Below are positions 1 to 10,337 of a stretch of DNA of 64,000 bases, in pieces. The notes beneath the pieces were generated by a model. That model was not told where the DNA came from, did not search any database, and saw only the letters and a list, made by a program, of their open reading frames with translations. Within the stretch, counting starts at the first letter, position 1, and each line of letters begins with the position of its first letter. This DNA is from Setoptus koraiensis (lineage: Eukaryota; Arthropoda): the NCBI GenBank assembly GCA_048013815.1, contig CM106586.1:9114001-9178000 (forward strand). Reading direction: 5' to 3'. A program made the position numbers and the translations under genes.

Positions 1-581
1 CCAAATATTGAGTCAATGTTGGGGAAGAAACCTCATCTATTCTACATAATATGCTGGAAATACATATCACCATTGTTTTTGGGCGTGAGTATAACGGAAC
101 AACTCAATTTGTCTATCCTTCATTTGCGCACATTCGGTAGTGGCTAATTACTTTTACCTGTGCTCGTAAACGCGCTAATTTGCATAATTTGTAATCATTT
201 CTCTAGGTGGTCATTGCGATGTCTATATTCTCGGCCGAGACGCCAGTGTATCGTGGCTACAAATTTCCGCTTTGGTCAGTTGTGGCTGGCTGGACATTGG
301 CATTTTCGTCAGTTTCGGCTATTCCCATTGTGGCTGGCGCAACATGGATCAGATATTGGCGAGCAAAGAAACCAAAACGAACCAACAACAACAACAGTAG
401 CAACAAGAGAAGATGCCAAGCAACTGACCAAACAATGTTTACAGCTATAGAAAACAACAAAGCCATTGGTAACAACAGCACCCCTGCCGCCACCGAAAGT
501 ATAAAATCAAAAAGTATACAATATGCGCAACAAAGGTTCGAATTGATATTTATAAAACCTTTAAATATATTTGTGTTATAA
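1..581 (+). CDS. SLC6-family Na+/Cl- neurotransmitter/amino-acid transporter, C-terminal end (partial)
   Basis: These are the last two exons of a sodium-coupled SLC6 transporter, a 12-helix plasma-membrane protein; the rest lies left of the window. Exon 1-84 reads ...MLGKKPHLFYIICWKYISP..., the conserved stretch before and into helix 11, and ends in phase 0 at a GTGAGT donor (85). The intron is 85-206. Exon 207-581 begins after a CTCTAG acceptor and encodes the last loop and helix 12 (YKFPLWSVVAGWTLAFSSVS, then IPIVAGATWIRY), followed by a cytoplasmic tail of about 75 residues rich in Asn, Thr and Lys. The stop is at 579-581, with AATAAA at 638-643 as a likely poly(A) signal. The family assignment is firm from motif order. 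The substrate cannot be read from the C-terminus, so I give no symbol. The gene is tail-to-tail with the next one, with 73 bp between stops. Confidence 0.85.
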
Positions 582-654
582 TATAACAATTCTATAATAT
601 ATACACACAAGAATATGTCTAATATTAATAAGTTAATAATAAACAATGTCACTA

Positions 655-3600
655 TTATAAAATATAATCAAGCTCGTACCTGTGATAGGTGTTGACCTCA
701 TCATTTGGTATGCCTGGATAGCCTGCTACCAAAGCATCCTGGGCGCCTATATATAAAGTATTATATACTTTCCAGTAAACGTCTCTTACTTTTCTAGCTG
801 GATGGAATAAGCCTTGAAGAACATATTGAAGTAATCTAATTGGTCCAATCGCCACTCTTAATGCTTCTATGGCGCCCATAAAGGATTGAACTAAATGAGG
901 TGAACTTTCAAAAATATTTGGCCAAATAAAATTCAATAAATGAGTTAGGGCGTCATCACAACCAAAACCGTGCACACCAAGGGCCATATGCTGGACGGCA
1001 GAACAGGCTGTTTGCCGATGAACAAGATCCCTGTCCATCATGGCGTCCTCTAATAAAGGACTAATTGCATATATGTAGTCTTTACCCATCTCTCCTATGT
1101 ATTCAAATAAGAATGACAATGATTTTAACACTCCATTTTGAACATTTAACTCAGGTACTCTATATTCATTCATTAGGGCAGGTAGTACTGTGAATGGGGC
1201 GCAAGTTTCTGCGACAATTGCAATGGCCACTGTCGTACACACACGCATCTGTCTTTCTTGAACTCGCAAATTGTTCAACAATGTCGCCAGGACATCGTGG
1301 GGCCCAATGGCTTTTGCAATATAACCAAATGTGTTCACGGTGGCCCGCCTAATTGCCTTCTTATGTGCCTTTAACAATTCCAATAGTTCAAAACAAATTC
1401 TCATCCATTCACGGGGCGACACAGATTCGGCTCCTCTGTCGGCAATACGACCAACCAGATCGATGCAATTCTCTTGAACCTTTTCGTGTCTGTTTTTGAG
1501 AATTGGTGTCAGTCTTGGCAAAAGATCCTTGATTGGTGGTGTCATTTTGTGCATTCCTATCACGTTCACTATGGCCTTTAAAGCTCCCAGAATAGATCCC
1601 AGTACTTCGGGATATTCTTCACCAAGGTACTCATACAAAATCAGACCCATCTCACTCATTAATTTTTCCTCATCACACTTTTTCATGACGTCCGCTATCC
1701 TTGCCATCAAATCTGCCGCCTGTTGTCGGATCTTGACTGATTTGGAATATAGCCTAAATTTTATAATTTGTGTTATCTGAGGTAATAATGGCTTGACTCG
1801 TTTACCCAACGCATTCACTACGGATCCGAATCCCACCAACATAACTTGGTCATCAGCATGTTGCTCTTGAAAAGCGTATATAATACCATCTACAAGTTGT
1901 ATTTCAAGCCGCTCATCTATTTCTGACGCTCCCAGATTGGTTAGCACTTTATCAATAGTCTCCATAACCATTTTCCTATAAGTTTCATTACTATCTTTCA
2001 GATCATTGACTATCCTCGTCACTATTTCGCCTGCTCCAACCTTGTTAGCAATCTCCACAGTTGTGTCAACTAGTTGCTTGTAGTTTCTTTTCTCTCCAGC
2101 CATTCGTTGGTTCCAAAAGTGCTTGAAAAAATGAGGTAAAACCTCTTCTTTGATATATTGGGGTTGAACACCGTCAGTGCTGCAACATTGTTTGACTACT
2201 TTCATGACGATCTTCTTCATCTCTTCATCGGGAGACGCAAACTCTCTTATGAGAATAAGCATGACCTCTCTGGTATAATAGTTTGCGCCTTCTTCATCCA
2301 TCAATGGTATGAGGTAACCAATAGCCTTCAAGAAAGCCGCCAGAACTTTACCTCTCATGTTTTTGATACCTTTGTAAAGTGGCTTGATAACGTCATCAAA
2401 GGACTCTATTCCGTACGGAGCTGAAGACTCGGCTAATGCAGCCACAGCCAATGCTGTGATTGTCCGCACTTTTTGTTGTTCGTCCTCTAGTCCATGAGCT
2501 ATAGTTTGAACTAAACTGGCCGAATAAGGTAAAACAGCACATCCCATGAGGAACGCAGTTTGTTGGACTATTTTTATACCGGTATGCCTAGCTTGCCAGG
2601 ATTTTTTACTTTTACAGACAGCCTTCAAGAACGGCAATAAAGCTGGTATACCCAATGCGGAAGCCACAACAGCGAACGCTCGCGCTGTTGTATTTCTTAC
2701 AAATTCGTCTATGTTGTCTATATCATTACGCATGGCAGAAATCATGGTGGCTAGACCTGCTGCTTTAGCTAAATTTGACATCAGCTCACGACCCTCTACT
2801 CTGGTGTAATAGTCTTCATCAATGAGAAAGGGTAGAGTGACCATGAGAATTGCCTTAACATGAGGCCTGACGAGATCATCTAATTTATACATAATCCTAT
2901 CTATAACTTTGACGAGCAAGTGACGCTCTTGTTCCTCAAGAGTGGGGGACATCAGAATGGGTAGTATCTGGTCAAATAGTGGCTTAGCTCCAAACTCTCG
3001 GGCTTTATCAGTAATTTGTCTCAAAGCTACCTTTCTCATAGGTGGAGTTCCGTTTTTTATCTTAAGAAGCAATCGCATAATTTTTCTATCTCTTTGCTGG
3101 TCAGCACTCAGTGTGTCCTCTTCGACGTCATGAAGTAGATTACCGAAGAATTGCAAATCTTCCGGCTTCAGAGGGGGAAGATTACCCTTAGGTTCTAGTT
3201 CCACAATCTTTTTCGCTGACGACATTTGGTAATCTTCATTCTGAATGAAGAAACCTTGAGCAGGTGTCATGAGAACACCAGAGAGAGGTGTTGGCGTAGC
3301 TGTTGGAGCAAGCATCTTTCTAGCAGGGGTGCGTATGGGTTGGTAATCAGCAGGAGGTGGTATGATTCTGTATCCTGTAGGTGGCAGTATTTCGTCCAGT
3401 TCCTCGTCAGTGAAAGGTCGATTATATTTGTCAACTTCAGTGACTTGCAGATTGCTTGGAGTCATTGGTATGATGTGACCTGGAGTTGGTGTAGCCATAC
3501 CCATCGCTGGAGTTCCTATCGGAGTGGCCGACCCATCGACAATCATAGGAGCTGCCCCTTGGTCATCCCATCTGGAACGTCTTTTCGGCGCGCTCACCAC

Positions 3601-3843
3601 CGGAGTATCACTAGCACGTTCTGTTCTGGGTGTCTCATCCCATCTGGATGGTCTTTTGAAAGTTTCTTCATCGCTTGTGCCATTTTTAACGGCATTGTTG
3701 CTGGTGCCATTGCTGGGAGCAACAAATTCAGGTGTAGGTTTGACGACTACTTCAGTTGTGGCATCTTGTTCTGATTCGGGAATCACGTCCCATCTTTTTC
3801 TTTTGCGAGGCCTCTGCTGACCATCACTTGCGGTAGAGTCCAT
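655..3843 (-). CDS. SF3B1: Splicing factor 3B subunit 1 (SF3b155), short N-terminus, intronless
   Basis: SF3B1 is the HEAT-repeat scaffold of the U2 snRNP SF3b complex that clamps the branch-point helix. A single exon encodes 1062 residues. The first in-frame ATG is 3841-3843; an in-frame TAA lies five codons upstream, so this start is secure for this exon. The HEAT part is colinear with human SF3B1 without net indels: the Lys in EQQKVRT is residue 458, matching human K700, and H420/K424 match H662/K666, a constant offset of 242. The whole size difference (1062 versus 1304) is therefore at the N-terminus. Retained there are three RWD-type U2AF-ligand motifs ([22 protein letters not shown]) and the p14-contact segment ending PIRTPARK. 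The protein ends RYELDYIL as usual. Being intronless and 5'-short suggests a functional retrocopy, but neighbours are intronless too. Confidence 0.95.
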   Translation of the reverse strand: MDSTASDGQQRPRKRKRWDVIPESEQDATTEVVVKPTPEFVAPSNGTSNNAVKNGTSDEETFKRPSRWDETPRTERASDTPVVSAPKRRSRWDDQGAAPMIVDGSATPIGTPAMGMATPTPGHIIPMTPSNLQVTEVDKYNRPFTDEELDEILPPTGYRIIPPPADYQPIRTPARKMLAPTATPTPLSGVLMTPAQGFFIQNEDYQMSSAKKIVELEPKGNLPPLKPEDLQFFGNLLHDVEEDTLSADQQRDRKIMRLLLKIKNGTPPMRKVALRQITDKAREFGAKPLFDQILPILMSPTLEEQERHLLVKVIDRIMYKLDDLVRPHVKAILMVTLPFLIDEDYYTRVEGRELMSNLAKAAGLATMISAMRNDIDNIDEFVRNTTARAFAVVASALGIPALLPFLKAVCKSKKSWQARHTGIKIVQQTAFLMGCAVLPYSASLVQTIAHGLEDEQQKVRTITALAVAALAESSAPYGIESFDDVIKPLYKGIKNMRGKVLAAFLKAIGYLIPLMDEEGANYYTREVMLILIREFASPDEEMKKIVMKVVKQCCSTDGVQPQYIKEEVLPHFFKHFWNQRMAGEKRNYKQLVDTTVEIANKVGAGEIVTRIVNDLKDSNETYRKMVMETIDKVLTNLGASEIDERLEIQLVDGIIYAFQEQHADDQVMLVGFGSVVNALGKRVKPLLPQITQIIKFRLYSKSVKIRQQAADLMARIADVMKKCDEEKLMSEMGLILYEYLGEEYPEVLGSILGALKAIVNVIGMHKMTPPIKDLLPRLTPILKNRHEKVQENCIDLVGRIADRGAESVSPREWMRICFELLELLKAHKKAIRRATVNTFGYIAKAIGPHDVLATLLNNLRVQERQMRVCTTVAIAIVAETCAPFTVLPALMNEYRVPELNVQNGVLKSLSFLFEYIGEMGKDYIYAISPLLEDAMMDRDLVHRQTACSAVQHMALGVHGFGCDDALTHLLNFIWPNIFESSPHLVQSFMGAIEALRVAIGPIRLLQYVLQGLFHPARKVRDVYWKVYNTLYIGAQDALVAGYPGIPNDEVNTYHRYELDYIL

Positions 3844-4510
3844 GTGGATAGTTGTCAATTACTGCACAGAGGTATGCTGTCAGTTGTGTAGTTCTATTAT
3901 AAAAATCCTGATTAAATAAATAAATAATACTGAATAATCATTTTTTCAACAATTGGTATTCTTTTTTAATTCGCATCACCTATCCTCGTGTCTGTTTTTC
4001 GGCGCTAAATTTGAAGGTGCTTTTTTTGAGGGAGACTCAATCATTCAAATCATTGTCCCTATCTACATCTCAGAAGAGAATGTTTTTTTTTCAGATATAT
4101 TGTTTCAGATATATAGAGCAACATTCAATTCGAAAATTCGAACACAACATATATCCTAAGGAACTGGTAAGTCCGGATTATTAATTTCAGACAAATTGCT
4201 AGTGGGGAGAAACAGGGAGAACGGCCTCCCCGAATTCTAAAACGGGGAGGCGTTCAAGGTATATCGGCCATAGACCGGCGCTTTGCATCATATGAAGAAT
4301 TTTTTTGCACGTGTCACATCAACCAACATGTTGATGCTAAAGATCTCATGTTGACCGCCTATTTATTACACATTTTTTTAACAACTATTATGATAATGAT
4401 TCAACAGTAAATTTTTCCATGAGACCCTGCTTGTCATTGTACCTCTTGCCAAGGTCCGAATATTTCTGGATATCCACAATATTATACACAAAATTATTTA
4501 TCTACTAAAC
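3844..4510. promoter_or_regulatory. Shared intergenic/promoter region between divergent SF3B1 and GNB1L
   Basis: These 667 bp separate two start codons that point away from each other, so they probably hold both promoters. A CTCTGTGCAG just upstream of the SF3B1 reading frame on the minus strand could be the acceptor of a 5'UTR intron. I see no clear TATA box. A small GC hairpin (8-bp arms, 4225-4232 and 4243-4250) lies near the middle. No coding exon was recognised. Confidence 0.45.
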
Positions 4511-5701
4511 ATGACAAACAAGAAAACTATTCCGCCACCCATTTTCACATTGCGTGGTCACGATGCTGCAGTAACAGCGTTACACTTCATAGACAACCTG
4601 TCTGAACCATTTCTAGTCTCTGGAGACCTCAATGGAGTTCTAATAGTTTGGAATCTCCTAACACTTAGAATTGCTGCTCAAACCAACGAATTAACCTCCG
4701 CTAAGATTTTGAGTATAAGACAAATCTTTCAAAATATATCAATGGCAGGTTCATGTCTAGTCGTTCAGTCTCGGGAGGGATTTGTTAAATTGGTTCGTAT
4801 AAGAGAAAATAGGCCCTCATCTGATGAACTTGCTAGTATTGTCATAGAAGAAATAAAGTCATACCCGTCGTCTCCACTGCTGTTCTCTCGAGGCGATGCT
4901 ATCACAATAGAGGAAAAATCTTATTTGGCTCATTCATCTATTATTGAAGAATGTCAGATCGCACTTAGAGTTATCGACTCCAGTTTCAAAACACTCAACT
5001 CAGCTCCTATCAAGCGGCCTGCGTTTGAAGGAGCTAAATCAGCGCCTTCATGTTTTGATATCAAACTAGTGGCATCGTCGAATAAAAACTTATGCATTCT
5101 ATGTGGCTACGAAGATGGAATAGTATGTGTATTCTCTTGTACAAGCGGGATGCATCCTGATGAATCTTCAAATGACAAGCCTGAGACGGCGGCTGGACTG
5201 AAGATTAGTCACATGAGAAACATCGACACAGGATTTAAAGAATTTATCACATCATTCGACTATTGCACTAATTCGCAATTACTCGTTTGTGGAAGCCCAT
5301 TAGATAAGATTCTTCTTGCGAGAGTCGATCTGAACCCTTACGACACACCTGATAAATCTGAAGTTGAAGCACTGTGTGAGGAAAAATTGATCACAAGGTT
5401 TGACTATCTAGACCTCCAAAGCAACGGTGTGTCACAGATTAGTTTAAGACCTGATGCTAAATTATTTGCTGTCGCCTTATGGAACTCACAAGTTCGAATA
5501 TATTCTACTAGCAAGAAACTCAAACTACTAGCCATTCTGAACAATCATAGCAAACAAGTGGATGGTATAATATTTGTAGAGGATAGATGGTCGCTGTCAA
5601 CTAAGCGTGAGACTTCATCACTTTCAAATAACGCCAACTATTTAATGTTTTGTTCTTCAGGTGATAAAACAATAAGTCTCTGGTCTTTATTCAACGACTA
5701 G
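4511..5701 (+). CDS. GNB1L: WD-repeat protein GNB1L / ASTRA-associated protein 1 (Asa1) orthologue
   Basis: A single exon encodes 396 residues of a WD40 propeller. GNB1L (yeast Asa1) works with the TTT complex in maturation of PI3K-like kinases. The N-terminus (PPPIFTLRGHDAAVTALHF, then SGDLNGVLIVWNL) matches the start of human GNB1L. LCGYEDGIVCVFS corresponds to the LLAGYEDGSVVLW blade, and RPDAKLFAVALWNSQVRIYS to the penultimate blade. The protein ends SSGDKTISLWSLFND, matching the ISLWSLY end of the human protein. It is longer than human (327 residues) because of loops between blades 1 and 3. The ATG follows an A-rich leader (TAAACATGAC). Its last codons overlap, on the opposite strand, a poly(A) signal for the next gene. 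It could be another WD protein, but the N- and C-terminal signatures make GNB1L much the best choice. Confidence 0.85.
   Translation: MTNKKTIPPPIFTLRGHDAAVTALHFIDNLSEPFLVSGDLNGVLIVWNLLTLRIAAQTNELTSAKILSIRQIFQNISMAGSCLVVQSREGFVKLVRIRENRPSSDELASIVIEEIKSYPSSPLLFSRGDAITIEEKSYLAHSSIIEECQIALRVIDSSFKTLNSAPIKRPAFEGAKSAPSCFDIKLVASSNKNLCILCGYEDGIVCVFSCTSGMHPDESSNDKPETAAGLKISHMRNIDTGFKEFITSFDYCTNSQLLVCGSPLDKILLARVDLNPYDTPDKSEVEALCEEKLITRFDYLDLQSNGVSQISLRPDAKLFAVALWNSQVRIYSTSKKLKLLAILNNHSKQVDGIIFVEDRWSLSTKRETSSLSNNANYLMFCSSGDKTISLWSLFND
5686..5691 (-). terminator. AATAAA poly(A) signal of the GLIS gene inside the GNB1L coding end
   Basis: On the minus strand AATAAA lies about 42 bp downstream of the GLIS stop codon. 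On the plus strand the same bases are the Leu-Phe codons five residues from the GNB1L C-terminus. The two stop codons are only 31 bp apart, so the transcripts must overlap tail to tail if this signal is used. Confidence 0.55.
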
Positions 5702-5732
5702 TGATATCTGTTTGTAAAAAGAGTGCAATATT

Positions 5733-8415
5733 TCACAGTGAATCAAGTGATTTTGACACCAAGCATGCGAAACTTGGTAGACTTTCAACACCATTCAATA
5801 AGTTTGATTCGTGCAAATCTATTGGTGTCACATAACTCGACGAACATCCTGCAGTAAATGAGCTAGCCAATTTATTTTGAGTGTAATCATTTGTAGATGT
5901 TGACCAGTTACCATCGCAATTGATTTGACACGGTTTGGTGTATCCCGCCGACCAAGATTGCGACAATTTATCATCTAGTGAGGAACTGTTTTTGATAATA
6001 TCATCATGCACTTCAATTGGTGTCATATAACTCGATGAACATCCTGCAGTAAATGAGTTTGCAAATTTACTTTGAGTGTAATCATTTGTTGATACAGACC
6101 AGTTACCATCATAATTGACTTGACATGGCTGTGTGTATCCCGCCGACCAAGATTGTGACAATTTATCATCTAGTGAGGAATTGTTTTTGATAACATCAAT
6201 CTGCGTTTGACGAGACACGAGAGATTTGAAGGAATTTATTGGTACATTGTCTGTGAAAAGTATTTTTTGTAAAAATATCAATTACTTACAAGCGAACATA
6301 CCTTGTTATTGTTCGAATCCAGTTTTTTATGCAACTTTAGATGCTTCCTCAGAGAGCTGGGATCTGTATAACGTTTATCACAATCGTCATAACTACATGA
6401 GTAAGGTTTCTGCTCACCGGTATGAGATGAAAGGGATATAATAAATTGTTTGGTTAATTTATAGAACCCCGAAGACGAACTCTATTTTATTGATTCATAG
6501 ATCAAGTAATACCGCTGGAATGTGTAGAATATAATATAAAAGATTTATCTAATCTGCTATCTTATCTACTGGAATCATTTCTTCTTTTCTATCTACATTT
6601 ATACCTTTGCACAGATAAAACCTACAAGATCCATCTAAAATACATTATTTGATGGCTTACCTATAATTACTAGCTGTAGTACTGTAATTAAAATGTATAA
6701 TAATTTCGAAATTAAGTACGAAAGATTTGTAGATGAATGGATTAAATTGCTATAATACTAGTATTATACTGATTTCATAGAGATTGATACAGCGTGTCAA
6801 ACTTGTTCACACATTCGTAACAAAGCCAATAAACCTGGCATGAAAAAAAAACCTTATACCTTACACAAATGCAAATAATTAAATGAACTGACGACCAAGA
6901 GTGACTTTCAGAGCTATCAGTGTGAATCGCGTCGTTGATGTAACAATTGTTATTGTTCGTCATATAAAACAATGTCTCATGATATCGACGCATGGCCCGG
7001 ATCTATCTTATCATGGAATGGTCCCCCACTACAAAGCAGGTGACGAAAAAAACCAAAGTTGAAATTGATCATCATGAGATGGCCATTATCAACCTAAATC
7101 ACATGTCTATACTAAATTTTGTCGTGCATCATATATAGTCGTCGAGCTCGTGAAGCATTGTTGTTAGACAATATTGCTCAACAAGTAGTCACATACTATT
7201 AGTCATATTTGCCCCCTTGCAAAGTGCTAGATTCTTATGATTGTTTGATCAGAGAGCCAAAGCATTGCCATTGTATACTTTGACTAGGTGATGATAAAAA
7301 ATCGTTATCTCTATACCTTAAAACATATAGGTTGAAGCTGATCATATAGGCTAACATACAGACGGATAGATCTGATCATAGTAGAGTAGAAATTGATAAT
7401 AATTGCCCCCTTCTACGGTAAATACTTACGGCATCTAAATGAGTTTTGTGATGCTTTATTCGATCGGATGAGTTCGTGAAGGCCTTCTTGCAGCCCTCGT
7501 ATCGGCAACAATACGGCTTTTCTCCTGTGTGACTTCTTATGTGGATCTTGAGATTTTCTAATCGTGAGAAACTTTTTTTGCATGACTCGTGCTATTGTGA
7601 TTGCAAAACACAAAAGTAAATATGTATGTTAAAAAATTGTTATTATTTGCTCAATTCAAGCCTAAGTAGACTAATTTCAAATGGAAATTAATACATGGAG
7701 ATGACAATCAATGATGTGATAGTTACCTCACATGGATAGGGCTTCTCGCCAGAGTGCACTCTCATGTGAATGAGAAGCTTGTATCTGGCATTGAACGGTT
7801 GATTAGTGCGACGACAATTGGTCCATTGACATGAGTACCTATGTTTCTCCTCTGGTATCGAGTTTACATGTGCGTCTTCAATATGCTTTACCTGTATGTC
7901 AGATCAAACATCATAACACAAGCAACATTACTCTGTCAACTCTTTGAAGATCGCATAACTCATTGGATGACGTATCATATCATCGTGATACTTACCAGCT
8001 CAGGCATATCTGTGAAGCTCAAGAAGCAATCGGACCAGCGACAAGTGTGGGGATAAAATTCGTCCTCTTGCAGACAAATAGAATTATTGATACTATACGG
8101 ATTGCAATACGGATTGCTTTTACTATTCGACGATGAAATGAGAGATGATTCTCTTGTGGATACATTATTTAAATCTTGTATTATGATATTAGACGGAGAG
8201 TTCAATGAATTCATCAGAGAGGTAACATTGTTTTGATTAGCATCATGATTGTGATGCAACAAGTGATCATTGTTCATAATTGTTTGCTCATTGTGAAAGT
8301 CATTATAGATGAGCCAGCTAGAATCGTGATAAAATTCCGTTTGGTACTGATGATGTTGGTCTAAATAGTAGTGACAATCGTTGTCATTAATTGCAGTTGA
8401 TGAATAAGCAGTCAT
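5733..8415 (-). CDS. GLIS-type five-zinc-finger transcription factor (lame duck / sugarbabe-like)
   Basis: Five exons give 440 residues: 7996-8415, 7727-7891, 7430-7591, 6302-6409 and 5733-6200. The first four carry GT donors in phase 0. Fingers of the GLI/GLIS type are complete: F1 C125-C130-H143-H148 (split by intron 1), F2 C161-C166-H182-H186, F3 C194-C199-H212-H216, F4 C224-C229-H242-H246, F5 C254-C259-H272-H276. [39 protein letters not shown] and [14 protein letters not shown] are diagnostic of the GLI/GLIS/ZIC superfamily and fit GLIS best. The 140-residue N-tail is rich in Asn, Ser and His; the C-tail is two 65-residue repeats. The last acceptor is chosen at 6201-6203 because it preserves the frame; a closer acceptor at 6251 would stop after four residues. 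This is a nuclear DNA-binding regulator; its targets are unknown. Confidence 0.85.
5805..6195 (-). repeat. 195-bp tandem duplication inside the last GLIS exon (65-residue repeat x2)
   Basis: Two consecutive units share [28 protein letters not shown] and [12 protein letters not shown]. The period is 195 nt (GAACATCCT at 5842 and 6037), so the frame is kept. The units differ mostly by scattered single bases, and the protein repeat is well preserved. Confidence 0.85.
6410..7429 (-). other. GLIS intron 3 (about 1 kb), no features recognised
   Basis: This is the longest intron of the GLIS gene, AT-rich, bounded by a GTAAGT donor and a GAGCAG acceptor on the minus strand. A 72-codon minus-strand frame at 6775-6993 resembles no known protein. 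I see nothing else in it. Confidence 0.6.
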
Positions 8416-10337
8416 TATTATGTTAATTAATAGATTAATTACTGGCTTGAAAATGACTTCATGCGTGACGTTAGCATTCGCTTGAAATATTGATTAAGAT
8501 TTGGAAGATCGATGAATATGACAGTTGATACTGGTGTGTCTTCGCGATTTTATAGCAGAAATAAGACAAATCACCTTAAATTACAATCACAAAACATCGT
8601 ATAATACCATATACAAATTTTTGCTCACCGCGTATAAAACCCAATAGTTTTAGATCATCACTCAAGGACCTATTGTACTCTGATTGATTCAGTCGATTCC
8701 GTTTGATACAATCAGCAACCGAAAGCGACGATCAAGAGAGAGGGAGAGAGAAAGAGTATAGTCGACAACAGAAATCGTTGTTGGCAAAATAGATCATGAT
8801 ATCACCTTAAACAACCATACAATTTCATACATTTGTATACACTGCTATCTTATGGTAGATCTCGATGGCTGCTTTGATAAATGGCCCCTTTTTACATTTC
8901 AATCAAATGCCTGATTTATATAGTTTGCAGGGTTTATCAAGTCAGAATATGGACAAGGTAGTCATGACGCATTCAAGAGAGCGAGAGAGAAAGAGAGTAT
9001 TGTCGGCGACAGAGATCATTGTTGGCAAAATAAATCATGATATCACCCTAAACAACCAATTGATTTCATATATTTATATACAGTGCAATCAGACAAAAAG
9101 AAAACTATCACATAAAAACAACACATGTCAGAAGCCAGACGGTAGCTGAAGTTTGGTTATCAACTTTGCTTTAATCAGATAATTAGACACATCTCATTGA
9201 TTGGCAGTCGTTTCATGACCATTTTGTCACTATCTACTTGTTAGGTTTAACATGAAACCTGTGTCTGTATTTATGTTATGTATTTGAATACATAGGCTGA
9301 AACACGCTTTAAGTCTCGCCAATTATATGAATACCTGGCTTTGTTGAGGCAAGTAGAACAAATATGGGTATAGAGATGAATCTGGGCCCAGGTTGGAAGA
9401 TTTATTTCGTTTTACTTATGACTAGAATTATGCCTACTGAGTTGGTGAAACTTGTTGATATTTGTTTCGAGTGAATTCATTATTATTCCAGGTTTAATGA
9501 ATCAATTACTATTACAATATCACTATGAGTTTACATACATGGAGTTGCATTAGCATTAACATTAGTATAGGGGATCAAACAGATCAAAGAGAGTGGTGCT
9601 TTGTTGACATTGGAGATTAATTATTAATATGATTGCTAGACATATTCTTATCGAGCCATTCATTTGTATCTGTATTGATGATGAAAGAAAGCACAATAGA
9701 TAGATAGAAAGAAGTTCGGAGGCTTGCCATCATCTATCTAGATAACACTATTGTCATAACAGTTGAATGATAAACTTATAGACAACCATTCATCAAGTGT
9801 ATTCGCCACATCCTATTGGCAAACAAACGTACAATTGAAAGCGACATTCAGATAAACGTTGCTGCTAAAGTATCTCATGACAGAGATCGACTTTTGAACA
9901 AACAAGATTATTGGTGTTATTCATTGTTGTCCAGACTATTTACTGAACGGTAGTTACTACTTTGCCTATGTTGTTACGAATCCGCTGTGTGCTTCAAATA
10001 CGTGAAAACAGAATTAACTTGTTGGGCAAGACTAAAAATCATCTCGCAGGCAAGCATCAGACTGTGTCAGACATCTAGAGTTAAGATGACATTTTAAGAA
10101 TTAAACCTCACAAGGATCTTTGAGAGTCTGGCGTTCACATTACATTTAGACATCATTTGTTGATTGACTTGTCTGCCAATTGTGATCGAATAATAAAACG
10201 AGCCACTTCCAAAAGCGGTCGTACAAACTTGCTACAACTATACAATTGTTTCACTATACTGACCGTTGTATCTTCAAGTTAGTCGTATCACTGCAACCGT
10301 TATATGATATTTAGTGACAGTGACTTTATTATTAGTT
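8416..10337. other. Intergenic region between GLIS and the protease, made of duplicated promoter segments
   Basis: This AT-rich stretch separates two divergent genes. It contains internal direct repeats: the segment around 8730-8840 (GA-rich run, then ...CGTTGTTGGCAAAAT...) recurs at 8970-9080. A relic of the protease signal-peptide exon (FYISIKCLIYIVC frame) sits at 8881-8960. Most of 8515-9800 also aligns by eye with 32375-33425. The segment 9800-10290 has no match in the second copy. No other gene was recognised. Confidence 0.6.
8730..9080. repeat. Internal direct duplication upstream of the protease gene
   Basis: About 110 bp at 8730-8840 recurs with scattered differences at 8970-9080: a GAGAGAGA-type run, a GACA.CAGA.ATC.TTGTTGGCAAAATA core, then ATCATGATATCACC.TAAACAACCA. 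A third relative is at 32570-32670. Confidence 0.7.

Noticed and set aside
3844-3858. Upstream TTG as SF3B1 start
   Set aside because: The ATG five codons later is the first ATG after an in-frame stop and is the normal choice.
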